Below, in pieces: positions 8,861-18,392 of a stretch of 64,000 nucleotides of DNA. Position numbers and translations under genes: made by a program. Source of the stretch: Curvibacter microcysteis (GTDB lineage Bacteria; Pseudomonadota; Gammaproteobacteria; Burkholderiales; Burkholderiaceae_C); assembly GCF_028649435.1 (NCBI RefSeq), contig NZ_JAQSIN010000003.1. One strand, written 5' to 3'. Each line of letters opens with the position of its first letter. The first letter of the stretch is position 1. The notes under the pieces were generated by a model. It did no database searches. It saw only the letters and a program-made list of their open reading frames with translations, and was not told the DNA's origin.

Positions 8861-9904
8861 TTAGGCGGGCAGGGCCTGCGCCCTGGCCGGGGCGTTGTTG
8901 GGGGCCAAGTTGGGCGGTGCACTGGCCGCGGCGGTGTCGGTGATGGCCGTGGCGCGCTGCAGGGGCTCGGGCTGGCGCGGTGGCTGGCTGGCGCGCAGGT
9001 GCTCGGCCAACAGGCGGGCCGTCATGGGCAGGGCTTGGAAGTCGCGCGCCACGATGCGCAGTTCACGGTGTGCCCACTCGTCCGTCAGGCGCACGGCTTG
9101 CAACTGGCCCACGCCCTGCATCAGTGCGAAGGCGCGGTCGGGCAGCACGCCCACGCCCAGGCCGTTGTCGATCATGCGGTACATGGCGTCCAGGCCGGTG
9201 ACTTGGATGCGCAGCTTGAGGGGCCGGCCGGCCGCCGCTGCGGCCTGCTGCATGGCCAGGCTGATGCTGCTGTTGGCGTGCAAGCCCACGATGTCGTGGT
9301 CCAGCACATCGGCAAAACTGGCTTCGGTCTGGCCGGCCAGCGGGTGCTCGTGCGGCAGTACCAGCACCAGGCGGTCTTCACGGTAGGGCAAGGTCTGCAA
9401 GGGGGTGCCGATGCTGGCGCTGTCGCGCACATGGCAGATCCCCAGGTCGGCGGCACCCTCGCTGACGGCCTGCATCACGTCGGGGCTGAGGTGTTCTTCC
9501 AGGTCGATCTTGATCTGCTCGTGCTCGCGCGTGAAGGCGCCCAGGTCTTCGGGCAAGAATTGCACGATGGCCGAGATGTTGGCGTGGATGCGCACATGGC
9601 CGCGCACGCCGTCGGCGTACTCGCTGAGCTCGCCCTGCATTTTTTCCAGGCCATACAGCACGGTGCGGGCATGGTGCAGCAGGCTCTCGCCGGCGGGCGT
9701 CAGGCGCACGCCCCGGCTATGGCGGTACAGCAGCTGGGTGTCGACCGTGGCCTCCAGGTCGCTCAGGCGTTTGCTCACCGCCGAGGCGGCAATGAACTCG
9801 CGCTCGGCCGCCTTGCCGATGCTGCCCAGCTCGCACACGGCGACAAAGAGTTGCAGCGAGGTGAGGTCGATCCGGCGGGCAAAGTTGCGCTCTGAGCTTT
9901 TCAT
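8861..9904 (-). CDS. LysR-type transcriptional regulator upstream of leuC
   Basis: 347 residues. The N-terminal winged helix-turn-helix (about residues 14-72) contains SIGKAAEREFIAASAVSKRLSDLE. The LysR substrate-binding domain follows (about 100-300). The last ~45 residues are an Ala/Pro-rich tail without an obvious fold. Unlike most LysR genes it is co-directional with its neighbour, ending 35 bp before leuC, so it may be in the leu operon. Control of leucine genes is suggested by position only; the ligand is unknown. Confidence 0.88.
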   Translation of the reverse strand: MKSSERNFARRIDLTSLQLFVAVCELGSIGKAAEREFIAASAVSKRLSDLEATVDTQLLYRHSRGVRLTPAGESLLHHARTVLYGLEKMQGELSEYADGVRGHVRIHANISAIVQFLPEDLGAFTREHEQIKIDLEEHLSPDVMQAVSEGAADLGICHVRDSASIGTPLQTLPYREDRLVLVLPHEHPLAGQTEASFADVLDHDIVGLHANSSISLAMQQAAAAAGRPLKLRIQVTGLDAMYRMIDNGLGVGVLPDRAFALMQGVGQLQAVRLTDEWAHRELRIVARDFQALPMTARLLAEHLRASQPPRQPEPLQRATAITDTAAASAPPNLAPNNAPARAQALPA

Positions 9905-10041
9905 GGGGGGCTTTGATTCATCTCGGTTGAAGATGAATTATCTATTTTCTCTGGGTTTTTGGCCTTCTGAATTCTCCATCGGCGATGGCTGCCTTCTTTG
10001 CCATCTCCGCAGCGGGCGGCAAAAGCCGGGCGGCAGGCGTG

Positions 10042-10065
10042 AAAAAGCCCGCGCAAGGCGGGCTT
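10042..10065 (-). terminator. Rho-independent terminator after dnaJ
   Basis: On the minus strand an 8-bp stem AAGCCCGC/GCGGGCTT with a 5-nt loop runs into a T5 tract. It lies 24 bp past the dnaJ stop and closes the grpE-dnaK-dnaJ operon. The rest of the gap up to 9905 shows no gene. Confidence 0.9.
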
Positions 10066-10089
10066 GGGGGTGGCGGCTCGGCGCGGTGA

Positions 10090-11223
10090 TCAGCTGAAGA
10101 AATTCTTCAGGCGATCGGTCCAGCTGTCGCCGCTGGGCGAATGTTTACCGCCGCCTTTTTTGAGCGACTCTTCGAGTTCGCGCAGCAGCTTGCGCTGGTG
10201 CTCGGTCAGCTTGACCGGCGTTTCGACCGCGATGTGGCAGTAGAGGTCGCCAGGGTAGCTGGCGCGCACGCCCTTGATGCCCTTGCCGCGCAGTCGGAAC
10301 TGCTTGCCGGCCTGGGTGCCTTCGGGGATGTCGATGGCGGCCTTGCCTTGCAGGGTCGGCACTTCGATCTCGCCACCCAGGGCGGCGGTGATGAAGCTCA
10401 CCGGCACCGAGCAGTGCAGGTCGTCGCCGTCCCGCTCGAAGATGTCATGCTTCTTCAGGCGGATTTCGATGTACAGGTCGCCCGGCGGTCCGCCATTGGT
10501 GCCGGGTTCGCCATTGCCCACGCTGCGGATGCGCATGCCGTCGTCAATGCCGGCAGGGATTTTGACTTCCAGCGTTTTTTGCTTCTTGATCTTGCCTTGG
10601 CCGTGGCAGACCGTGCAAGGTTCAGGAATGACCTTGCCACTGCCGCGGCAGGTCGGGCAGGTTTGCTGCACGCTGAAAAAGCCCTGGCGCATTTGCACGC
10701 TGCCTTGGCCGTTGCAGGTGCCGCAGGTCTTGGCGCTGGTGCCGGGCTTGGCGCCCGAGCCGTGGCAGGTGTCGCAGCTGTCCCAGCTGGGGATGCGGAT
10801 CTGGGCATCCTTGCCGCGTGCCGCTTCTTCCAGGGTGACTTCCATGGCGTAGCTCAGGTCGCCGCCACGGTAGACCTGGCGGCCCCCGGCGCGGCCACCG
10901 CCGCGTTGCTGGCCGAACATGTCGCCAAAGATGTCGCCGAAGGCCTCGGCAAAGCCGCCATAGGCTTCGCCGCCGGGGCCGCGCATGTTCGGGTCCACGC
11001 CGGCGTGGCCGTGCTGGTCATAAGCTGCCCGCTTTTGCGGGTCGCTGAGCATTTCGTAGGCTTCCTTGGCTTCCTTGAATTTCTCCTCGGCAGCTTTGGC
11101 TGCATCACCCTGGTTGCGGTCAGGGTGGTGCTTCATCGCGAGCTTGCGATAAGCCTTTTTGATTTCTTCATCCGAGGCCGTCTTGCCGACGCCCAGGATT
11201 TCGTAAAAGTCTCGTTTAGCCAT
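10090..11223 (-). CDS. dnaJ: chaperone DnaJ (Hsp40)
   Basis: Co-chaperone that delivers substrates to DnaK and stimulates its ATPase. 377 residues. The N-terminal J domain has the HPD motif in MKHHPDRNQGD. A Gly/Phe-rich stretch follows, then four CxxCxGxG zinc motifs (CDTCHGSG, CGTCNGQG, CPTCRGSG, CTVCHGQG) and the C-terminal substrate-binding barrels. Third gene of the heat-shock operon, 89 bp after dnaK. Confidence 0.97.
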   Translation of the reverse strand: MAKRDFYEILGVGKTASDEEIKKAYRKLAMKHHPDRNQGDAAKAAEEKFKEAKEAYEMLSDPQKRAAYDQHGHAGVDPNMRGPGGEAYGGFAEAFGDIFGDMFGQQRGGGRAGGRQVYRGGDLSYAMEVTLEEAARGKDAQIRIPSWDSCDTCHGSGAKPGTSAKTCGTCNGQGSVQMRQGFFSVQQTCPTCRGSGKVIPEPCTVCHGQGKIKKQKTLEVKIPAGIDDGMRIRSVGNGEPGTNGGPPGDLYIEIRLKKHDIFERDGDDLHCSVPVSFITAALGGEIEVPTLQGKAAIDIPEGTQAGKQFRLRGKGIKGVRASYPGDLYCHIAVETPVKLTEHQRKLLRELEESLKKGGGKHSPSGDSWTDRLKNFFS

Positions 11224-11312
11224 TGGTTTTCCGAGCCGGTTTCAACACAAACGCCGCGCAGGGCCCCGGAAGGGGCACAGCGCGGCGGGCCATGCAGAAA
11301 GGCGAGGGGCGA

Positions 11313-13259
<1,947 letters not shown>

Positions 13260-13330
13260 GATTTACTCCTGTATTTTGGCTTGCCAGCAGGCTGGACCCG
13301 CGGCTTGGATGTGAATTGAATCTGTTGATG

Positions 13331-13358
13331 AGGTGTGGATAACTTGCTGGGTTTCAAG
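13331..13358 (-). promoter_or_regulatory. possible internal sigma-32 promoter of dnaK
   Basis: On the minus strand CTTGAAA (13358-13352), a 13-bp spacer and CCACACCT (13338-13331) resemble the heat-shock promoter consensus CTTGAAA/CCCCATNT. It sits 72 bp before the dnaK ATG. The -35 is perfect; the -10 has two mismatches. It would allow dnaK-dnaJ to be made independently of grpE. Confidence 0.45.
13334..13342 (-). promoter_or_regulatory. perfect DnaA box between grpE and dnaK
   Basis: The minus strand reads TTATCCACA, the high-affinity DnaA box. It overlaps the -10 element of the possible dnaK heat-shock promoter. It is a single box, so this is not an origin. Confidence 0.6.
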
Positions 13359-13385
13359 CCCTGGCAAGGGTCCGTGAGCTCATTT

Positions 13386-13946
13386 TTATTTGGGGGCGGC
13401 CACCGTCACCAGGGCCGGACGCAGCGTGCGGTCGGCGATGGAGTAGCCTTTTTGCAGCACGCTGACCACGGTGTTGGCCTCTTGGTCGGCGGGCACCATG
13501 CTGATGGCCTGGTGCAGGTGCGGGTCAAACTTGCTGCCAGCGGGCGGGTTGATGGCCAGCACTTTGTTGCGCTCCAGGGCCGCGCTCAGTTGGCGCAGTG
13601 TGGCTTCAGCGCCTTCGCGGATTTGCTCGGGCGTGGCGTCTTTGATCGCCAGGCCCGCTTCGAGGCTGTCGGCCACGGGCAACAGGCTTTCGGCAAAACT
13701 CTCGATGCCGAACTTGCGTGCCTTGGATACTTCGTCTTCGGCGCGGCGGCGGGCGTTCTCCGCTTCGGCCTTGGCGCGCAGGAACTGGTCAGCCAAGTCG
13801 GCGCTCTTGGCCTTCAGGGCGGCGAGTTCGGCCTGGGCTTGGGCCAGGGCTTCAGCGTCGTTGGCGGCCTGGGCCGCTTCCAGTTCTTCGGGGCTCATCG
13901 GTCCGCCGGCCATGGCTTGCTGTTGGTTTTCTTTGGAATCAGACAT
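13386..13946 (-). CDS. grpE: nucleotide exchange factor GrpE
   Basis: Homodimeric ADP/ATP exchange factor for DnaK. 186 residues. An acidic, Ala/Glu/Gln-rich N-terminal half is predicted to form the long dimer helix. The C-terminal family region has DSLEAGLAIKD, FDPHLHQAISMV and VVSVLQKGYSIADRTLRPALVTVA. First gene of the minus-strand operon, read from a good sigma-32 promoter. Confidence 0.96.
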   Translation of the reverse strand: MSDSKENQQQAMAGGPMSPEELEAAQAANDAEALAQAQAELAALKAKSADLADQFLRAKAEAENARRRAEDEVSKARKFGIESFAESLLPVADSLEAGLAIKDATPEQIREGAEATLRQLSAALERNKVLAINPPAGSKFDPHLHQAISMVPADQEANTVVSVLQKGYSIADRTLRPALVTVAAPK

Positions 13947-13987
13947 TGTGCTTGGAGTCGATCAGTTGACGAAATGGGTTGCCGGGC

Positions 13988-14015
13988 ATCTTGGGGCAGC
14001 CCGGAACTTTTCAAG
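13988..14015 (-). promoter_or_regulatory. sigma-32 heat-shock promoter of grpE-dnaK-dnaJ
   Basis: On the minus strand a perfect -35 CTTGAAA (14015-14009), a 12-bp spacer and CCCCAAGAT (13996-13988) match the E. coli-type sigma-32 consensus closely. It lies 42 bp upstream of the grpE ATG. It is back-to-back with the rpsF promoter on the other strand. Confidence 0.8.
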
Positions 14016-14063
14016 GCGTGGATTGTCCACTGCTTTCATTTCGCCGCCACGGAGTGCCAATGC

Positions 14064-14093
14064 TTGCATCATTTGCAAAGTCGCTGGTATACT
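14064..14093 (+). promoter_or_regulatory. sigma-70 promoter of rpsF-priB-rpsR-rplI
   Basis: TTGCAT (14064-14069), an 18-bp spacer and TATACT (14088-14093) form a credible housekeeping promoter 65 bp before the rpsF ATG. The leader is long enough for the S6:S18 autoregulatory fold known in other bacteria, but I did not identify that structure. Confidence 0.6.
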
Positions 14094-14158
14094 CGTGGGC
14101 TTTGCCTTGCCGTACTGCTACAGGCGCAGCGGACGGCTTCACCCAGAAGGAGTACTCA

Positions 14159-14530
14159 ATGCGTCATTATGAAATCGTTTTGCTGATTCACCCGGATCAG
14201 AGCGAACAGGTTCCGGCCATGCTGGAGCGCTACAAGGGCATGATCACCGCCGGCGGCGGCAAGATCCACCGCGTGGAAGACTGGGGCCGTCGTCAATTGG
14301 CGTACCTGATCAACAAGCTGGCCAAGGCCCACTACCTGTGCGTCAACATCGAAGCCGACCAGGCTGTGATGGCTGAACTGGAACACGCGTTCAAGTTCAA
14401 CGATGCCGTGCTGCGTCACCTGACCGTCGTCAAGAAGAAGGCCGACACCGGCGCGTCTTCGATGATGAAGACCGTCGAGCGTGAAGAGGCCCGCAAGGCC
14501 CAGCAAGCTGAATTCGCCGCTGCCAACTGA
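14159..14530 (+). CDS. rpsF: 30S ribosomal protein S6
   Basis: Small-subunit protein that binds 16S rRNA as a pair with S18. 123 residues. Starts MRHYEIVLLIHPDQSEQ and contains the family block GGKIHRVEDWGRRQLAYLI; the tail is charged and Ala-rich. The frame is open further upstream, but the ATG at 14159 follows AAGGAG (14147-14152) and matches S6 N-termini. First gene of the S6-PriB-S18-L9 operon. Confidence 0.97.
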   Translation: MRHYEIVLLIHPDQSEQVPAMLERYKGMITAGGGKIHRVEDWGRRQLAYLINKLAKAHYLCVNIEADQAVMAELEHAFKFNDAVLRHLTVVKKKADTGASSMMKTVEREEARKAQQAEFAAAN

Positions 14531-14569
14531 TCTGGCCTGCGCGATTCGACTGACTGATTCATAGGGAAT

Positions 14570-14857
14570 GTGAACCACGTTGTTCTGACCGCCGTGATCG
14601 TGGAGGCCAAGCCGCTGCGATTCACACCGGCTGGTTTGCCTGCGCTGGACGTTCGACTCGAAGCCGAGTCGCAAGTCCAGGAAGCAGGTCAAAACCGCCA
14701 GGTGCAGGTGGCCATTCGGGCGATTGCCCTGGGGGCTCAAGCTGAGCGGCTGGCTAGACAGTCGCTGGGCTCGGTCTTGAAATTCACCGGATTTCTCGCC
14801 ACCCCGCGCAACGTCAAGACGGTTGTGTTTCACATTCAAGAATTCCAGCAAGATTAA
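14570..14857 (+). CDS. priB: primosomal replication protein PriB
   Basis: OB-fold single-strand DNA-binding protein that helps PriA restart stalled forks. 95 residues, normal length. Starts at a GTG (no ATG fits) giving MNHVVLTAVIVEAKPL; the C-terminal half has QSLGSVLKFTGFLATP. Its place between rpsF and rpsR is the classic proteobacterial position. The GTG start may keep its level below that of the flanking ribosomal proteins. Confidence 0.93.
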   Translation: MNHVVLTAVIVEAKPLRFTPAGLPALDVRLEAESQVQEAGQNRQVQVAIRAIALGAQAERLARQSLGSVLKFTGFLATPRNVKTVVFHIQEFQQD

Positions 14858-14873
14858 ATTTCAGGAGGCCAAC

Positions 14874-15155
14874 ATGGCCACGTTCAAGAAGTTCAACAAA
14901 GACAAGCGCCCGAAGCGCAACACCCAGTCCCTGCTGTTCAAGCGCAAGCGCTTCTGCCGCTTCACCGTCGCTGGCGTCGAAGAAATCGACTACAAGGACG
15001 TTGACACCCTGCGCGATTTCATCGCTGAAAACGGCAAGATCATCCCCGCTCGCCTGACCGGCACGCGCGCCATCTACCAGCGTCAGCTGAACACCGCCAT
15101 CAAGCGCGCTCGCTTCCTGGCTCTGGTGCCGTACAGCGACCAGCACAAGATCTAA
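14874..15155 (+). CDS. rpsR: 30S ribosomal protein S18
   Basis: Partner of S6 on the small-subunit platform. 93 residues. Contains the S18 signature IDYKDVDTLRDFI and the rRNA-binding ARLTGTRAIYQRQLNTAIKRAR (split here only by family alignment). The ATG follows a full AGGAGG (14863-14868). The N-terminal extension MATFKKFNKDKRPKRN is typical of the betaproteobacterial form. Confidence 0.97.
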   Translation: MATFKKFNKDKRPKRNTQSLLFKRKRFCRFTVAGVEEIDYKDVDTLRDFIAENGKIIPARLTGTRAIYQRQLNTAIKRARFLALVPYSDQHKI

Positions 15156-15166
15156 GGAGAACAACC

Positions 15167-15619
15167 ATGCAAATCATCCTGCTCGACAAGGTTGTGAACC
15201 TGGGTAACCTCGGCGAAATCGTCAAGGTCAAGGACGGCTACGCCCGCAACTTCCTGATCCCGTCGGGTCGCGCTCGCCGCGCCACGGAAGCCGCCAAGGC
15301 TGAGTTCGAAGCCAAGCGCGCCGAACTCGAAAAGGCTGCTGCAGCCAAGCTGGCTGAAGCCCAAGCCCAAGGCGAAAAGCTCGGCGGTACCACCGTCAAG
15401 CTGACGCAAAAGGCTGGCGTTGACGGCCGTCTGTTTGGTTCTGTGACCAACCACGACATCGCCGAAGAGCTGAACAAGCAAGGCTACAAGGTCGTCAAGG
15501 CCCAGATCCGCCTGCCCAATGGTCCCCTGAAGACCGTTGGCGACAGCACCATCAGCGTGGCTCTGCACACCGACGTGGTGGTGGAAGTCAACGTGTCCGT
15601 GTACGGCGAAACCGCCTGA
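15167..15619 (+). CDS. rplI: 50S ribosomal protein L9
   Basis: Two-domain large-subunit protein. 150 residues. The N-terminal rRNA-binding domain (MQIILLDKVVNLGNLGEIV, then VKDGYARNFLIPSGRA) is joined by a long Lys/Glu/Ala helix to a C-terminal domain. The ATG follows AAGGAG, which overlaps the rpsR stop codon. Last gene of the operon, ending at a strong terminator. Confidence 0.98.
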   Translation: MQIILLDKVVNLGNLGEIVKVKDGYARNFLIPSGRARRATEAAKAEFEAKRAELEKAAAAKLAEAQAQGEKLGGTTVKLTQKAGVDGRLFGSVTNHDIAEELNKQGYKVVKAQIRLPNGPLKTVGDSTISVALHTDVVVEVNVSVYGETA

Positions 15620-15643
15620 TCACGCGCACCTCGCGCTTCTGAG

Positions 15644-15671
15644 AAGCCGCCTTCGGGCGGCTTTTCTTTTT
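15644..15671 (+). terminator. Rho-independent terminator after rplI
   Basis: An 8-bp stem AAGCCGCC/GGCGGCTT with a stable TTCG loop runs into TTCTTTTT. It is 24 bp past the rplI stop and closes the ribosomal operon before dnaB. Confidence 0.9.
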
Positions 15672-15736
15672 GGTGGGTGCCTCGGCGTGTGCTGCCTCTG
15701 GGCTTGTGCCCGGTTTGTCCACGTCGGAGTCACAGC

Positions 15737-15745
15737 TTATCCACA
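15737..15745 (+). promoter_or_regulatory. perfect DnaA box upstream of dnaB
   Basis: TTATCCACA, the high-affinity DnaA box, lies 59 bp before the dnaB ATG. A weaker TTATCC core follows at about 15749. No dnaA or dnaN gene is nearby, so a regulatory site for dnaB is more likely than an origin. Confidence 0.6.
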
Positions 15746-15804
15746 GCCTTATCCCAGACGGCTGGGGCTGAAGCGCGTACGATCAAAGGTTGTCAAGGAA
15801 AGCC

Positions 15805-17319
15805 ATGTCCGCCGTATTTCCCCCCATGGATCCGGATTTCGAACCTGAATTCCACCCGCTGTCGCCCGACGACATGCTGCATGATCTGCCGCCGGTGGAG
15901 TCGATTCCGCCTTTGCAGTCAGCCGCCCCGGCCGCTTCCTCGTCCGAGGTCGACCGCGAGGTGGCGCAGCTGCGCGTACCGCCGCACTCCATCGAGGCTG
16001 AGTCCAGTGTGCTGGGCGGTTTGTTGCTGGACAACAGCGCCTGGGACCGGGTGGGTGACGTGCTCGCCGAGGGCGACTTCTACCGCTATGAGCACCGCGT
16101 GATCTTCGGTGTGCTGGGGGGCTTGATCAACGCTTCCAAGCCGGCTGATGTGATCACGGTTTACGAGCGACTGCAGAACCTGGGCAAGTCCGAGGAGGTC
16201 GGCGGGCTGACCTACCTGAACAACCTGGCCCAGTATGTGCCCAGTGCCAGCAACATTCGCCGCTACGCCGAAATCGTGCGTGAGCGCTCGGTGCTGCGCA
16301 AGCTGGTCACCGCCAGCGACGAGATCGCCACGGCGGCCTTCAACCCCAAGGGGCGGCCGGTGGAGAAGATCCTCGACGAGGCCGAGCAAAAGATCTTCAA
16401 CATTGGTGAAGAAGGTTCGCGCAACAAGCAAGGCTTTCAGTCCATGGACTCGCTGGTGGTCGATTTGCTGGACCGAGTCCAGGAGATGGCCGACAACACC
16501 AACGACATCACGGGCGTGCCCACGGGCTTCCACGACCTGGACCGCATGACCTCGGGTCTACAGGCTGGCGACTTGGTGGTGTTGGCGGCGCGTCCCTCGA
16601 TGGGCAAGACGGCCTTTGCCATCAACATCGCCGAACACGTGGCCGTGAATGAGGGGCTGCCGGTGGCGGTGTTCTCGATGGAAATGGGCGCCGCCCAGTT
16701 GGCCGTGCGTATCGTGGGCTCGATCGGGCGCATCAACCAGGGTAATTTGCGCACCGGCAAGCTGACCGATGACGAGTGGCCCCGCCTGACCGAGGCCATC
16801 GAGCGCTTGCGCACGGTGTCGCTGCACATTGATGAAACTCCGGGCCTGTCGCCGGGTGAGCTGCGCGCCAACTCGCGTCGCCTGGCGCGCCAGTGCGGCA
16901 AGATGGGCTTGATCGTGGTCGACTACCTGCAGCTTATGAGCGGCTCGGGTTCGGCGGCCAGCGCTGACAACCGCGCGACCGAACTCGGTGAAATTTCACG
17001 GGGCTTGAAGATGCTGGCCAAGGAGCTGCAATGCCCGGTGATTGCGCTGTCGCAGCTCAACCGAAGCGTGGAGCAGCGCACGGACAAGCGCCCCATGATG
17101 AGTGACTTGCGTGAGTCCGGCGCCATTGAGCAGGATGCGGACATCATCATGTTCATTTACCGCGACGACTACTACAACAAGGAAAGCAAGGATCAAAATC
17201 TGGCCGAGGTCATCATCGGCAAGCAGCGTAACGGTCCGACCGGCACGGTGAAGCTGTACTTTCACAAGGCGCAGACGCGCTTTGAAACCTTGGCGATGGG
17301 TACTTCCGACGACTTTTGA
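15805..17319 (+). CDS. dnaB: replicative DNA helicase DnaB
   Basis: Hexameric 5'-3' helicase that unwinds DNA at the fork and loads primase. 504 residues. An acidic N-terminal extension of about 60 residues precedes the DnaB N domain (PPHSIEAESSVLGGLLLD). The RecA-like C domain has the Walker A motif ARPSMGKT (about residue 261), a Walker B strand in GLIVVDYLQLM, and SDLRESGAIEQDADIIMFIYRDDYY. The ATG at 15805 follows AAGGA; an in-frame TTG at 15790 is less likely. Confidence 0.97.
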   Translation: MSAVFPPMDPDFEPEFHPLSPDDMLHDLPPVESIPPLQSAAPAASSSEVDREVAQLRVPPHSIEAESSVLGGLLLDNSAWDRVGDVLAEGDFYRYEHRVIFGVLGGLINASKPADVITVYERLQNLGKSEEVGGLTYLNNLAQYVPSASNIRRYAEIVRERSVLRKLVTASDEIATAAFNPKGRPVEKILDEAEQKIFNIGEEGSRNKQGFQSMDSLVVDLLDRVQEMADNTNDITGVPTGFHDLDRMTSGLQAGDLVVLAARPSMGKTAFAINIAEHVAVNEGLPVAVFSMEMGAAQLAVRIVGSIGRINQGNLRTGKLTDDEWPRLTEAIERLRTVSLHIDETPGLSPGELRANSRRLARQCGKMGLIVVDYLQLMSGSGSAASADNRATELGEISRGLKMLAKELQCPVIALSQLNRSVEQRTDKRPMMSDLRESGAIEQDADIIMFIYRDDYYNKESKDQNLAEVIIGKQRNGPTGTVKLYFHKAQTRFETLAMGTSDDF

Positions 17320-17343
17320 TCCCTCCATCATCCGGAACCTGTC

Positions 17344-18300
17344 ATGTCTGCTCAGCACACACCCTCCCTCACGCCTGCTTCGGGTGTCCGCAGACGGCGC
17401 TGGTGGATGGGGGGACTGCTCTGCTTGGGCTTGGTGTGTTTGGGGGTGTTGGGTTGGCGGGTCTGGCGCCACGAACAGGTGGTCCACCACATGCTGCACC
17501 CGGAGCGCCAAGCCATCACGGATCAGGAGCGGGCCCTGGCCCGGCAGCGTCTGCCGGGCTTGCGTGAGGTGAGTTTTCAGGCGGCCGATGGTCTGACCTT
17601 GCGCGGCTGGTACGTGCCCTCGCGCAACCGCGCTGCGGTGGTCATGGTGCATGGTGCGGGGGCGAACCGTACCTGGTTTCTGGATGAGGCCGTGGCCTTG
17701 TCGCAGCGTGGCATGGGGGTGTTGCTCTACGACAACCGAGCCAATGGCGAAAGCGATGGCGACACCCAGTCCTGGGGCGACCACGAGCAAGATGATTTGC
17801 GAGGGGGTTTGGATTTCCTGCAAGCCCAGCCCGATGTCGACCCGCAGCGCCTGGGGGCGACGGGCTTTTCGATTGGCGCCTACACCGTGGCCATGGTGGC
17901 CGCGCAGGACCCTCGCATTCGGGCGGTGGTGCTCAAGGCGGTGTGGACCTCCCTGCCTGATGAGTTGCTGTTCATGGCCGGCCCCACGGGGCGTTTCAAT
18001 GCCTGGCTGCTGGGCCAGGAGTTCAGTTGGGCGGGCGTGAGGTTGGACCGCGTGCACCCCGGCGACTTGGTGGCCGCCATTGCGCCCCGGCCGCTGCTGG
18101 TGGTCGCGGGCGACGATGACCATGACGCGCCCATGACCGTTTCGCGTGCGGTGTACGAGGCGGCGCGCGAACCCAAGCAGTGGCGCTTGATCCCAGGCGC
18201 CACCCATGTGGATTACGAGCGCCTGGGCGGTGTCGACCTGCACGAGCAGGTGGTCGACTTTTTCAGCCGGGGCTTGCTCGAGGCGCCCAAGGGCGGATAG
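17344..18300 (+). CDS. membrane-anchored alpha/beta hydrolase
   Basis: 318 residues. An N-terminal membrane anchor (about residues 22-41, GLLCLGLVCLGVLGWRVW) is followed by an alpha/beta-hydrolase domain facing the periplasm. Visible elements: VVMVHGAGANRTW (oxyanion region), the nucleophile elbow GFSIG, a likely acid Asp in VAGDDDHDAPM and the catalytic His in GATHVDYERLGG. It resembles YqkD/BAAT-like peptidase-esterases. The substrate is unknown. It lies 24 bp after dnaB on the same strand and may share its transcript; no functional link is apparent. Confidence 0.85.
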   Translation: MSAQHTPSLTPASGVRRRRWWMGGLLCLGLVCLGVLGWRVWRHEQVVHHMLHPERQAITDQERALARQRLPGLREVSFQAADGLTLRGWYVPSRNRAAVVMVHGAGANRTWFLDEAVALSQRGMGVLLYDNRANGESDGDTQSWGDHEQDDLRGGLDFLQAQPDVDPQRLGATGFSIGAYTVAMVAAQDPRIRAVVLKAVWTSLPDELLFMAGPTGRFNAWLLGQEFSWAGVRLDRVHPGDLVAAIAPRPLLVVAGDDDHDAPMTVSRAVYEAAREPKQWRLIPGATHVDYERLGGVDLHEQVVDFFSRGLLEAPKGG

Positions 18301-18339
18301 GGGGCAGGCCGCGACCGCGTGGAGGCCTCAAGCAGACGT

Positions 18340-18365
18340 AAAAAAGCCCGCCACCTGGCGGGCTT
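18340..18365 (-). terminator. Rho-independent terminator after phoH
   Basis: On the minus strand a perfect 9-bp stem AAGCCCGCC/GGCGGGCTT with a 4-nt loop leads into a T6 tract. It is 28 bp past the phoH stop. On the plus strand it has no T-tract, so it serves phoH mainly. Confidence 0.9.
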
Positions 18366-18392
18366 GGGGTGGGCTGGTGGGGCCGCTGTGCG

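Noticed and set aside
13334..15745. Possible replication origin from two DnaA boxes
   Set aside because: Only one exact box at each place, no AT-rich unwinding region, and no dnaA, dnaN or parAB gene nearby.
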